Assembly: GCA_030272585.1 (NCBI GenBank) | Contig: BSYQ01000007.1 | Span: 6,018,001-6,082,000, forward strand | From: Bryopsis sp. KO-2023 | Taxonomy: Eukaryota; Chlorophyta; Ulvophyceae; Bryopsidales; Bryopsidaceae | Direction: 5' to 3' | Length of the DNA: 64,000 nt | In this document: positions 19,577 through 30,173 of the stretch, piece after piece | Layout: each line of letters starts with the position of its first letter | Numbering within the stretch: position 1 is the stretch's first letter | The notes under the pieces: model-generated | Database searches by the model: none | The model's input: the letters and a program-made list of their open reading frames with translations, nothing else | What the model was told of the DNA's origin: nothing | Program-made: the position numbers and the translations under genes

Positions 19577-22500
19577 CTAACCTTCCCTGGGAGAGAGGGA
19601 AAACAAAGGATTTTGAGACAAATAGATACCATTAAACACCCCTTCTGGTGGGGAAGTGTACTCAAACATCAGCTCTGTTGACGAATCTTCCCAATCATCC
19701 CAGTCCAGCCAGCATCGACCCTGAAAACCATTTTCAATGGCGTTCACACCAGCGAAGTCTCCATCGATTTCTCCATCCAACGCTCTAGGTTCCAACTGAA
19801 ACTCGGTGGCTCCCCTCGACACCATAGGAGGCAAAGCCAGCCTCAACAGTCGATCCTCATCCTCCCGATCTTGCCTGGTTCTCTCGTTTGAAACAATGTC
19901 TCCACACGACATCACTTGCACTGCGACGTGATCAGCTGGGGGAGCCCCATCCTCTTTCAAGTAAATGCTTGCTGCTTCTCCTTTTTCTTTCGTTTCATGA
20001 TTGTCGTGTGATTTCTGCTGAGATTTGGGGCGTGCGTTATCGTTTGGTTTCCCTTTATTGGGCTCCGACACCACTGGCTCCTGACTCGCCAATATTTCTG
20101 GACTCCATCTGAACTTGAGCTCCCCACAGCTCGACCCCGACTGCTCCATCCATAAATCCTCGTGGTTTGTGACAGGCAACGCGTTTGATCCGCCACTCCC
20201 ACCGTGGGACGACGGTGAAGAGCACTGGGAGTTCCTTGAACAGGTTTTCGACAGAGATTGGCTTCTGGAGCGTGACTGGGACCCCGACCAGTTTCCAGTC
20301 CCCGAATCACTCGTGCCAGCCTCCGGAGGCAACACAGTGACGGAGAGAGGTGTCCCCGAGGCTATGATTTCCTCCACCCTCCTTTCCCATTCTCCGTTTC
20401 GCATGCTTAGCTCTGAGCTAGCAACCTGTGTCAGGCTCCCAATGTTCGATCTGAACCTCATTCTATCTTGGGACACCTGAGCGAATGGCATTCCCAACGA
20501 ATTGCCGTTCTCTGAGACAGAATCCCTCGCTGGAGAGTGCAAATCACGGGTGGGTCCTCCATCGATGTCCCCAAGCAGATGAGCAACGAAGGAGTGCAGC
20601 TCGGACACGCTCTGCCCCTCCAATTCTGCGGACAGCCTCGTGTTTTCTGATTCCATCTTGTCATGGTCCTTCCACTCAGCTTCTCTTTCCAGCATCCGCT
20701 CCAGAACACGCTTAACGAACGAAAATTCAGGCCTCTCCTTCATCCTTGGGGACAAACATATCACGCACAACAGTGCGTACGGCATTGGACAATGCACTGG
20801 AAACTTGGGAAATCGGTGATGGTAGCGGTATCCCCCCTCTGGTTTCTTCTCAAAGGGAGCTCGTTGATGGTACAGCTCCCACAGCAACACCCCGAATGAA
20901 TAAACATCGGCACGTTTCGAAAGCAACCCATCATGGTACACTTCTGGAGCTATATAGAACGGCGTCCCTGCCCTGTTATTATACACGGTTGCATCAGGAT
21001 CCCTGACTTTGACGCTCAATCCAAAATCTCCAATTTTTGCTGTGAGGTCGGTCCCGCCTTCACCCATGCCTGACCCATCCGGCGATTTGAGCAGAATATT
21101 CTTGGAGGTCAAATCCCCATGGATGATCCCGTGCGAATGCAGATGCTCCATTCCCTGAGCAATATCCAATGCAATCCTCAACACCCTGTTCAAATCCACG
21201 GTTCGGTCGATCACCGAGTTTTGCAGTATCCTTTGGCGAAGGGCCGCTCTGAGCGAGCTGGCATCGCAGTATTCCTGGACGATGTACATTTTCCATTTTC
21301 TGCCCTTTTTCACCCTCCTCCTTTGCATCAGTTTGATTTTGGGCTTCTGAGCGCCCTCTTTGATGGGTTTGAAACAGTATGCAAGCGTCTGCACAATGTT
21401 GTGGTGAGCCACGCTTGCACTGATGGATGCTTCGAGAATGGCCCGCCTGCGTTGCTTCCCATTCTCACCTGGACAATCCTGGAAATCGACCGTTTTCACA
21501 GCAACATCCAACTCTTTCCATTTCCCTCTGTACACGATCCCATACCCACCGATCCCTATCTGTTCTTCGATCTGCACCACATCATTTTTCCAATCCAGAG
21601 ACTTTTGGCTAACCCGGCCCCCTATGGAAGTCCCCCTCGACTCTGCGCTCGACCCTGTCTCCACCTCACCACGTCGTTCAGAATGCACGGAACGATGCGA
21701 CCAGCAAGATCTGTCTGACAGGGGGAAGACTGGTTCAGAGGGCACAGGCATCGAGCTTGCAGTGATGTATGATGTGTGCAGAGACCCTGTCAAAGAGTCA
21801 GAAGACTGCGAATGCTCAGAAGATTTGGGCGTTTTCGACCCCATCATCCATCGGACGCGAGGAACCTTCCGACCGCCCCTGCCACAAATCCTGATTACAC
21901 ACAGGAACAGCCCGAGGAGCCCCAAAGAAACGGTTGAAATGAAAACTATCGAAGTCCCGCTGCTTTCCTGGACTCGATGGTACCCAGACGATGACGTCAA
22001 TGCCAGCTCCCCACATTTGACCAGTACATCCTCCATGCAAAGGCCCATCCGAGCGAAGGCATGGATTCTCAGCAAGTCGTCCCCAACCCTATCCATCTCG
22101 ACATAGGGAACCTCGTAGCTGATGTTCTGCACCTCCTCCAGAGTCCTACCCTTCCAGAAATTGGCGAACATTAATGTTTGGAAGGTGTGACGAATGCTCT
22201 GGCACGATGACCTGATTGTAACGTTTTTCATCAGGAACTTGCATGGGTACCCCTCCGAAATGGGTGGAAAAGCTGCCCATGCTGACCTCAGGCAATCCTC
22301 ATTGAAACAGCTGGGCATCGGTGGTAGGAATTCAGGCGAGTCGATTGTGATGTTTTTCAGGGACACCAACTCTGTCCCTGGCGCCGAAAATATGGAAGAT
22401 GAAAAAAATGACGAAGGCCAAGCCAGCGTTGTCACCCCCTCCTCGCCAGACTTTATGAAAACGTTTGTCATTCGATTAGCAGCCGATCCACCCCTCTCTG

Positions 22501-23371
22501 CTCCCCTACCGAATCGTTTCGAAAACAGAGGCCGGTCGCTAAACGAAATATTATTTTGCACGTAAATTTCCACCGGCCCAGCATCTGTCCTGGGCCTTGC
22601 AAGTGCTTTTTTCAGTTCTTTTTCAGAGGTCACTTTTTCGATCACAGGGAAATTTTGTTCTCTCTCAACTACTGATTTTTTGTTTTTAATCCGTCCCTCT
22701 CCCCCAATCGCCGTTCCGCTCCTCACAGAAAACACCACATTTCGAAAAGCGACGACCCTATTGGATCCATCCTTCGATTTGAGCAGCAAATTCTGCGGCG
22801 AGTTTTCCTGGATCGATTTCCCAGCGTTTTGTTCAATTTCCCTGAGCATAGTGCTGGATAGCACAATCGTCAGGTCTTTGTACACAAGTTCGGAGCCTAC
22901 CCCTAGTCTACACAGCCACCCAGGAAGTCCTGTCACATTGCTTCCCTCCTCGTCAGGAATTTTGCACCCCCTCACATCGATCCCCACCGATTTCACTACC
23001 AATTTGACTCCAGGTTCAACGTGTACTTTGGTCTCACAATTTCCAGCATCGATTATTTGGATTTTGTTCTTCCGATCCCCAGCCACCCCGCTCATCCACA
23101 GATCTCTGGAAATCGACGTGGCTGGCAGATTCACCATTTCCCTCATGTGGAATCCCGCCCTGATTCTTAACCCAACCACGTCCCGCGCCAAGTGCGCGAC
23201 GCTCAACGCGGCGTGCAAGTCACGACCTCCCCACACATCCAATGACACCTCACCATCCTCTTGAAATGAAAACGGCGTCTTGGCGCTCAGTTGCCCGCGC
23301 GCAGGGTTGACTAACCCACACACGACGAGCGCGCAAACCAAACAAACGATACCAACAGCTTTCTTGTCCAT
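19577..23371 (-). CDS. Receptor-like TKL protein kinase
   Basis: One uninterrupted frame of 1264 aa, unusual here because the other host genes are split. A signal peptide (residues about 5-26) is followed by an ectodomain of about 440 aa with repeated short hydrophobic strands (NVFIKSG, SLKNITI, FLMKNVTI), compatible with a parallel beta-helix. A single membrane segment spans about 474-493. The cytoplasmic kinase (about 600-895) has the glycine loop GIGGYG, Lys626, the catalytic loop HGDLTSKN (Asp753; HGD in place of HRD), DFG at 782-784, and APE. Its sequence is of the TKL type. A long Ser-rich tail follows. It probably senses an external ligand and signals by Ser/Thr phosphorylation; the ligand is unknown. 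Start chosen at the ATG directly before the signal peptide. Shares a 1.5-kb upstream region with the divergent SCAMP gene. Confidence 0.85.
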   Translation of the reverse strand: MDKKAVGIVCLVCALVVCGLVNPARGQLSAKTPFSFQEDGEVSLDVWGGRDLHAALSVAHLARDVVGLRIRAGFHMREMVNLPATSISRDLWMSGVAGDRKNKIQIIDAGNCETKVHVEPGVKLVVKSVGIDVRGCKIPDEEGSNVTGLPGWLCRLGVGSELVYKDLTIVLSSTMLREIEQNAGKSIQENSPQNLLLKSKDGSNRVVAFRNVVFSVRSGTAIGGEGRIKNKKSVVEREQNFPVIEKVTSEKELKKALARPRTDAGPVEIYVQNNISFSDRPLFSKRFGRGAERGGSAANRMTNVFIKSGEEGVTTLAWPSSFFSSSIFSAPGTELVSLKNITIDSPEFLPPMPSCFNEDCLRSAWAAFPPISEGYPCKFLMKNVTIRSSCQSIRHTFQTLMFANFWKGRTLEEVQNISYEVPYVEMDRVGDDLLRIHAFARMGLCMEDVLVKCGELALTSSSGYHRVQESSGTSIVFISTVSLGLLGLFLCVIRICGRGGRKVPRVRWMMGSKTPKSSEHSQSSDSLTGSLHTSYITASSMPVPSEPVFPLSDRSCWSHRSVHSERRGEVETGSSAESRGTSIGGRVSQKSLDWKNDVVQIEEQIGIGGYGIVYRGKWKELDVAVKTVDFQDCPGENGKQRRRAILEASISASVAHHNIVQTLAYCFKPIKEGAQKPKIKLMQRRRVKKGRKWKMYIVQEYCDASSLRAALRQRILQNSVIDRTVDLNRVLRIALDIAQGMEHLHSHGIIHGDLTSKNILLKSPDGSGMGEGGTDLTAKIGDFGLSVKVRDPDATVYNNRAGTPFYIAPEVYHDGLLSKRADVYSFGVLLWELYHQRAPFEKKPEGGYRYHHRFPKFPVHCPMPYALLCVICLSPRMKERPEFSFVKRVLERMLEREAEWKDHDKMESENTRLSAELEGQSVSELHSFVAHLLGDIDGGPTRDLHSPARDSVSENGNSLGMPFAQVSQDRMRFRSNIGSLTQVASSELSMRNGEWERRVEEIIASGTPLSVTVLPPEAGTSDSGTGNWSGSQSRSRSQSLSKTCSRNSQCSSPSSHGGSGGSNALPVTNHEDLWMEQSGSSCGELKFRWSPEILASQEPVVSEPNKGKPNDNARPKSQQKSHDNHETKEKGEAASIYLKEDGAPPADHVAVQVMSCGDIVSNERTRQDREDEDRLLRLALPPMVSRGATEFQLEPRALDGEIDGDFAGVNAIENGFQGRCWLDWDDWEDSSTELMFEYTSPPEGVFNGIYLSQNPLFSLSPREG

Positions 23372-24840
23372 AATATCACGTCTTTCTTTCAGTCACACTC
23401 CCCGCTCTATGGCTCGTTTGGTTCCCTCACTGCGATAATATCTCAAAAAAAAACTGAACCGCGGTAGGCCGGCGAAAAAAACTATGTACCTCGGCTAGAA
23501 AATGAAAACAGACCGCGGCGAGAGCGACAACGTCCACCCGTTTCCACCATGCCTGTTTGTCCCCCCCTCTTTAGAATCTCAGGCCCGAAGTATCTCTTTC
23601 CCTACACCGTGTTGGAAGAGGGTCCCCTTCCTTCCTGAAGCCGGAAACGCACTTGCGCGCTGAAACTGGGTCCAAAATCCCCTCCTCAGCATTAGGCATT
23701 GTGTACGGCAAGAAAAATCTTGGCGTTGTATGGTGTGGAAGGAGTCGCGCGTGGGCGTTTCTGACGCTAATATTTCAAAGAGCGGATACCTGTGCCGCTG
23801 ACGACGACACTGGGCTGACCACAAGCGCGGGCCTGTTCCGAACCCAGATATTTGTGTCCGTCGATAGTCTATTTTTCCCCCCGGCGCTGGTTTTTCGGCA
23901 GGCGGATCACTGCAGAGAATCAATGACGATTTGTTTCTCGCGCGATATTTGCCAAAGTTAACAATGTTGTCTTCCCAACATTCTGGGTTCGCTACAAGAT
24001 ATCTTTTCGTCCGAAAAAGAGAAAGCTCCCTGGGGGTTCACGCCCGCCCGATTCGCGGAGGGGGGGAACACGTGCGGATCCAGGGTTACTGAGACGGGAG
24101 GGTGCGCGTTCCAAAACGGTGGACTGGGCTGAGTTCTCGTGTCTCCATTCGACAAGAGATGAATCCATTGTTTGGATTGAGAAGATGGATTCAGATTTTA
24201 TCCGAAACCCGTCTTTGTGTTACAATCCTCAGTTCCTGGCATGTGGCGGGCGATAGTTTTCTACCAACTGCCGCCAGAGTAAACCGCACACCTGAACTTC
24301 CAACCGTTTTTGGATGTTAACAGACGTCACAGAATCTGTCCCTTTCCTTGCTACCTCTGTGAAACTTGAAACTTGCGCAACGCGCAATAGTCGTCAGACT
24401 TCAGAGGTTTCTTACCCTCTGAGCTTCGCAAGCTGCGGGAACGAACTGAAACACTTAAACCCTAGGGACTGACAGTAAAGAGAGCGGAGGTGAAACGCGC
24501 TTGCAGTGGCCGGCTTGTTGATCGGCGAATTTGGAAATCTTTGGAGCCTAGAGATCTGATCTGACTCGTAAGCCCCAAAGTCAAGCCAAGAGAGCAGCTG
24601 GTCTGAGCTTAAACCCTAGAAAGTTTCCTTTCTGGACGACAAGGGGTTGGAAATAGGAAAAGACAAGTGATCGCGGCGCGATGTCGGGTCGTCCGTGGAA
24701 CTTTCTGCGACTTTCTCGGACAGGAAAGCTCAACCCCCCGGATCCTCACCACCAGCACCACCATTCCTATGACAGCGTGCAGTTGCAGGTAAAGCTGCGC
24801 CACTGAAACACTTTCTATTCGTTTCTACGGTCCAACGAAT
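23372..24840. other. Divergent upstream region between kinase and SCAMP
   Basis: Relatively GC-rich, with no recognised domain in any frame. It presumably carries two promoters and 5' leaders. A 42-codon frame at 24681-24809 could be an upstream ORF or, if its first 36 codons are spliced at 24788, a first SCAMP exon. Confidence 0.45.
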
Positions 24841-26252
24841 ATGGAAGCTCAGGCACGGCTGTTTGCACAGGAGCAAGCACTGCCATCATGCCCCCCCCAA
24901 GAGCAGCAAGCCACACTGACCCCTCTGACGCCTTTTCCTCACACGGCTGGCCCTTATTACCACCACCAACAGCAGCACTCGTGGCCGCAGGCCAACACCC
25001 ACTCATTCAGTCGGCTTGCTCGGAAAGAGCACGACTTAACAAAGAGAGAACTGGAACTCCAGAGGAGAGAACATGTGCTAACGATGTCAGATCAAATGAA
25101 GAGAGTCAAGAATTGGCCCAGGTGTCGGCCAATTCTGTATCACGACATCGATGTGGAGATTCCTGATTCCTCGAAGGGATTGATCAAGATGGCGTACGCC
25201 ACTTGGTGCCTCACGGCTGGGGGGTTCTGCTTGAACTGGCTGGTGATATGCATCATGTGAGTTTATGGAACAGTACTATAGATGTGTTTTCACTTCTTGA
25301 AGTAGAATTCCTCTCATGCTGATATTTTGTGTTGGAGTTCAGAAATGCCCATTTCACCTTTTGCAAACTTTTCTTTTCTGCCTTGAGGCTGAAAGCCTTG
25401 CGTTTTTGGGGTGACGGCAAGTGGCATAGGAGCTTTGGTGTTCCTTTTCAAAGATTTGTGTGGCAACAATAAATATAAGATTGCTTTCAAGCTTCTGGCC
25501 AGGCTGGCCAATTTTTCAAGAGATAACCGATTCTAAAAAAAGTTATCGTTGCCTTTCACAGGCTCATTGCAAATTTCGCAACAGTGGATTTGATGGATTG
25601 GCACCTGGCCACGTTCGCGACAGGTACTGGCATCCCTCTCTCATTCAGGATGTGGTATCATCGAATGTACAAGCGAGCTAGGGATGGGCAAAAGCTGGAT
25701 TCGGTTGGGCTGGTCATACACATGTCGTTTGGCGTGGCGTGGGCAATTTGGACTGTCTTGAGCATTCCAAATTACGGTAAGTCGAACAGGCTGCTTCTGA
25801 AGCATCCTCAGCGAATGGCGGCGCTGCTCGTCCCCGTTGTGTTGTTTTCTCAGCCAGCTGGTCCATAATCATGCTCCTTTGAATCGACAGGTGACATGGG
25901 CGCTGGATTGTTTCCCCTTCTGAAAGCGTTTGCAGACGACAACACTACCCTTGGCCTGGCCTGCTTCTTGAACATGGTCATCTGGACTCTGTCGGCTGTT
26001 TTCATTCTGTGCTTGCTGAAAGGAGTGCGAAATATGGGAACGAGACAGGAAGCAGGAGTTGGTGTTCATTATCGATCTGGTCGCTCTGCTATGAATCAGC
26101 TGAGATTTTCTTTCTTGTCGAGCTCTTTCTTCAATAGACCGAGTGCACCTGTGGCTGACGAAAACCAGCCACCGCCGCAGCCGCACGGCGGCTATTCGAG
26201 TGTCGTGCCACCAGTTCATAATGCTGGACCAGCTCCTTACGGCAATGGATAG
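24841..26252 (+). CDS. Secretory carrier-associated membrane protein (SCAMP)
   Basis: Three exons, 24841-25256, 25562-25776 and 25891-26252, give 330 aa in frame. The N-terminal part has a Gln/Pro-rich stretch and a short charged helix (ELELQRREHV). The diagnostic SCAMP segment KNWPRCRPILYHDIDVEIP resembles plant SCAMPs (NWPP ... HHDI..EIP) and leads into four hydrophobic spans: one at the end of exon 1, two in exon 2, and one in exon 3 (LACFLNMVIWTLSAVF). The C-terminal cytosolic tail is Pro-rich. SCAMPs are four-span proteins of trans-Golgi and endosomal vesicles that act in membrane trafficking. No NPF motif was seen. An alternative start at 24681, joined by a 64-base intron (24789-24852), would replace the first four residues with 36 others. 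Convergent with the RSH gene. Confidence 0.88.
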
Positions 26253-27049
26253 ATAGACCGAGAACTTGTTGTATTCGCCTTTTTTTTGCTATGTTTTGGG
26301 ACCTGTGGTGACTGAGAAATCTCTGGATACATATTAGAGGGATGCCAATTGCCTTTTTTTGAACGTTAGAATTAAAAAATTCTGTTTTGTTGGACTTTGT
26401 CATGGCCACTTGTTTAAAAAATGCCCCTCCTCATTCTAACTTGTGTTTGTTTGTAAAAAAAAAGTATCAATCTTGTGCAGTTCAGTCAAAAGACAAAATA
26501 AACGAACAAGGAAAATCTTTACATGCAAAGATGCCGCTCAGAAATAAGAGCTCTGAAAGCTATTGCTTGTTTGTTTGTTTGAAAATCATGGAATAAAGTG
26601 AACAAATTGGCCTGTTGTTCACAAGTGCACAATGTAATTTGATGTTTCTTTGTTTGTTTTGTTCACAATTGGCTAAAACCGAAAGGAAGGCCTACGAAGA
26701 ACAATTTGTAAAGGACAGATAATGAAAACGTCACCTCATCACAATTTTTTTTTCATCAATGTATTCCAAAATAGCTGAAACTCTCATGTTGCCCATCCCT
26801 TGTGAAGAGTGATATGTAGAAGTCAATAGTTCTAATTACTAAACCCCCTCAGATTAGGGTTTGAGCCACAAAGAAGTTTGGAGGATCAACAGCAAAATCT
26901 ATATATATATATATAATATTATATATATATAATATCTATCTCCAGGCATGCTACATCACAACCTTTCTCTCAACACCCCCAGTCACCCAGTCAAAATTGT
27001 CTCCAGCCAGAACTGCTCCTTCCCAGTCATGTATCGAACAAAGTGCATC
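26253..27049. other. Convergent intergenic region with AT microsatellite
   Basis: Lies between the 3' ends of SCAMP and RSH. It contains A/T runs and an alternating AT tract at about 26899-26938. No gene recognised; both 3' UTRs should lie here. Confidence 0.55.
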
Positions 27050-29816
27050 CTAATCAGAAAGAAGTTTGTTCTCGTCCGCCACAGGCACCTGTGTTTCCCC
27101 CCAATGCCCAGCTGCTTTGATAACCGGTACAGAAATGCCTGATTTGTAAAACGGATGCGCCGAGCCCCCTTCTCTGGCATCCTGGTCCATCAACCACGTC
27201 CTGATTTGGACCTCGAAAAAATCTACATTCTCAGATTGCTCATACGATTCCTCAGCCAGCGATGCAAACTCGTCGAAAGCATTCATGACGCTGTTCTCAA
27301 TGGCATTCCATTGATTCTGGATTTCATCACCATCATCATTCGATAGATCCAAATTCCTATCCTCAGCCTTGATAGGAAATTCATCGACCACCAGCACATC
27401 ACCACTTGTGGCTTCAAAACTGGGATCATGAGTGTGGCTAGAAAATTCAAACTCATCCCCTTGGATGTCGTTTGAAAGCAGAACCTCATGTTCGTCCAGA
27501 CTGATCGTCAAAGTTGTATGCAAGCTTCTGTAACCATTCGGTTTAGGTTGAGCGATGTAATCTTTCAATCGACCAGGGATGGGGTCCCAGATGGAATGCA
27601 ACAAATCTCGAATTCGATAGCAAGCTTTGATTCCATTTTCCTCGGATTCGTCCAAAGGAAACACCACCACTCGAAGACCCAACACATCAAACACATGGTC
27701 CATTTTCCTGCCCCCCATTTTTATCTTGTCCAAAGACAGGACTTTTCTCATGAAACTGCTGAGGCTCTTAACTCGATCATGCAACTCGACCCGGCTGATG
27801 ATTTTCCGTAAGTCATCGTCATTCTGGATCTCCTCCGACAGTCTGTCTTTGATTTGTTTCAGAATTTGGGGTCCAAATCCCACAGCCTTGGACAGCCATT
27901 TCTCGCTGGCTTGCACCGATTGGGGGAACAAGATTTTCAACGTGACGCTTTCCATTTGATTCGCGACATGGCCCAGCCCCAATGCATGTCCGATTGGAAC
28001 GTACACCATGTTGGCTTCCAAAGCCAGCTGCTGTTGTTTGTACTTGGGCAGCGAACCGCAATGTCTCAAAGTATCCCAATCGTGCGCCAGGGAACAGACC
28101 AATGCTCTGACGTCCTTCGACATGCATTTTTCTCTGCATTCGTTCGAGGTTTCATCATCAAAGATTTCGACCTCCTCCACTATATGCCGAATCGCCAGCG
28201 TATCGACCACTAAGGATGCTACTATTGGACCCAGGACCGATTCGACCACCCCAGTTCCGACAATACCACTCGCAACCTAATTTAACAAAATCCCAGATCA
28301 CCTCCTCGGAAAATCATGGAAACGGCAATTTTTGCCTCAGCTAAAGAATAGATATGCAACCATATCCTCAGATGAAAACTGGCAGAGTTACTCTCAGAAT
28401 GGGCAAGTGACTTTGAAACAGGCGACGCTTTTGTCATGTTCTTGTTTTCAGATTTGCTTGCTCCATTTGCTGACATAGTTTTCCGAACTGGAATGCAAAC
28501 AGATCTATTGTTCACAGGCCAAAGTAGGGCAATATCTAGTTATTTTGTTTAATATTTTTTTTTCTACTGACATTGCAACTTTCCCAATACTGTGTCATTT
28601 TTACCCGACCCTTTTGAGCGTCATTCCAGATTGGTTTGTAGTCGCAAACTATGATTCAAATTGGAAAAACTCTATCAATCAGTTAGGGATAGTTCGAATA
28701 AATAAATAAAATTGTCTTCCTTGCTTTGAATATTAGAGATCCTGTTGTTACACCATTCAACAGATCCTACAAGTTTACCAGAAAGACTTGAAAAACTGTA
28801 ACATAGAGGAAATATGAATTTCCCCAACCTGTAGATATGATTAGACTACTGCTGTTTGAAGGAAAGAACATAAAACACAAAACATCCCAGGGCACATTGC
28901 AACTCTTAATCAATCTGTAAAGTGGTAAATAATTAGTCATGTGGTAAATGCGAACAGTAAAATGCAAAAAACAGAAACTCGTATCTGGCATTCGGATAAG
29001 TGTGCGTAACCCACCTCCTCCACTATGATACTCGCGGCGATGGTCTCTGCGTCGACTATGTGGCCTTGACGTCTCAATCCTATCAACAGCGACGCAACAG
29101 ACAGCGATTTCTGAAGGAAGAGCCGCTTGCCTGCATCTACGGGCTGAGTGAGGACCGATTCTTTGTTCAGCGCGTCGACCGCCAGTTTCAAGGCCTGGGA
29201 ACAGAAGCGGAGCTGCTTCTTGTATTAAGGTATTTCATTTTCGTCAAGGAAAACCTGTGACAGCTTCTTTTGACGTCTCGGATATTTGTGGATGCCGACA
29301 CAAGAAATCGAACTGTTCGCTTCTTTGCGGTTCTGTTGGATGACAGCAGCCACAAGTACTTGTTGGATGTAAAGCGCAGAAGGGTTCCATACGAACCTTA
29401 AACACAAGCAAGACGTCCCCCCTGTACTGGCGGCTTTCGCAGTTTTTTACAAAGTCGAACAAACTGCTCCACACGTCTGGCGGAGGTTGGATCGATTCAC
29501 CTCCATCGGGCTCTCCGGCTTCGGGGAGCCGCAACGCCGACGACCGAACTCTCGTCTTAACTCGGCGGTTCACTTCGCCCCGAAAGCTGCAGAAGCAACG
29601 CGCGATCGATCGAATTGCGTGCGGGTTGACCCTTCTGGCGGCTGGCGCAAGTCGCAACCTTTCCATACCGTTGAGTTTTGAGCGAAGCGGTCGGCAACCC
29701 CTGGCTAAGGTCAGGACTCCCCCTCCATCAGTGGACGGAAGACACCCCGCGCTCACAGACGTCAACGGCGAGCTCCGTTTTGACTGTATGGGAATTGTCG
29801 CCGATGCGCACCCCAC
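27050..29816 (-). CDS. RelA/SpoT homologue (RSH), synthetase-type
   Basis: Exons 29816-29397, 29194-29015 and 28276-27050 give 608 aa; a later ATG at 29669 would give 559. The N-terminus is rich in Arg, Ala and Ser and looks like an organelle transit peptide. Residues from about 141 on match the RSH HD region (ALKLAVDALNKES ... ETIAASIIVEE), but the His-Asp and nearby acidic metal ligands are replaced (VEEVASG), so ppGpp hydrolase activity is unlikely. The synthetase domain retains RVKSLSSFMRK, DVLGLRVV, KDYIAQPKPNGYRSLHTT, EVQIRT and AHPFYK, so it should make (p)ppGpp from ATP and GDP/GTP. About 93 acidic residues (encoded at 27220-27500) are inserted between the last two halves of the domain. 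No TGS or ACT domain and no EF hands were seen. Divergent from the ING-Tudor gene, about 360 bp away. Confidence 0.88.
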
Positions 29817-30173
29817 TTCCTAACCCTCCCCTCCGTCGGCACCTGAACGCAACGAGCGAGAGCACAGAATGAAGGCTAGTGAACATACAGTTTTGCCAGA
29901 ATCCCGAAATGACTGTGGTCTCGAGGAAACAACACGCTGAGCCCAAGACTGCGAAAAACATTCAACCCTGCAAACACAGCGTCGTACGATTTTTTTTTCT
30001 CCCCACAACAAAAAAAGTAGAAAAAAAAGGGGGCGAAAAGCTCCCCCGACGGAAAGGAACGGGGGTTTCGTTCTTTCTTCTGTCTTGTGGTGTTGGCGAA
30101 ACGAGCGCGACGTTGCGTCCTTATTTTATTTCCCTAAAACAGTCTTCGGTTAGCCGAGACGTCGATATCGCTC
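29817..30173. promoter_or_regulatory. Short divergent promoter region, RSH / ING-Tudor
   Basis: About 357 bp separates the two start codons on opposite strands, so the promoters must be shared or overlapping. No TATA box or known motif could be assigned with confidence. Confidence 0.4.

Noticed and set aside
23653-24320. Open frames between kinase and SCAMP
   Set aside because: Short, no domain, and located where two divergent promoters are expected.
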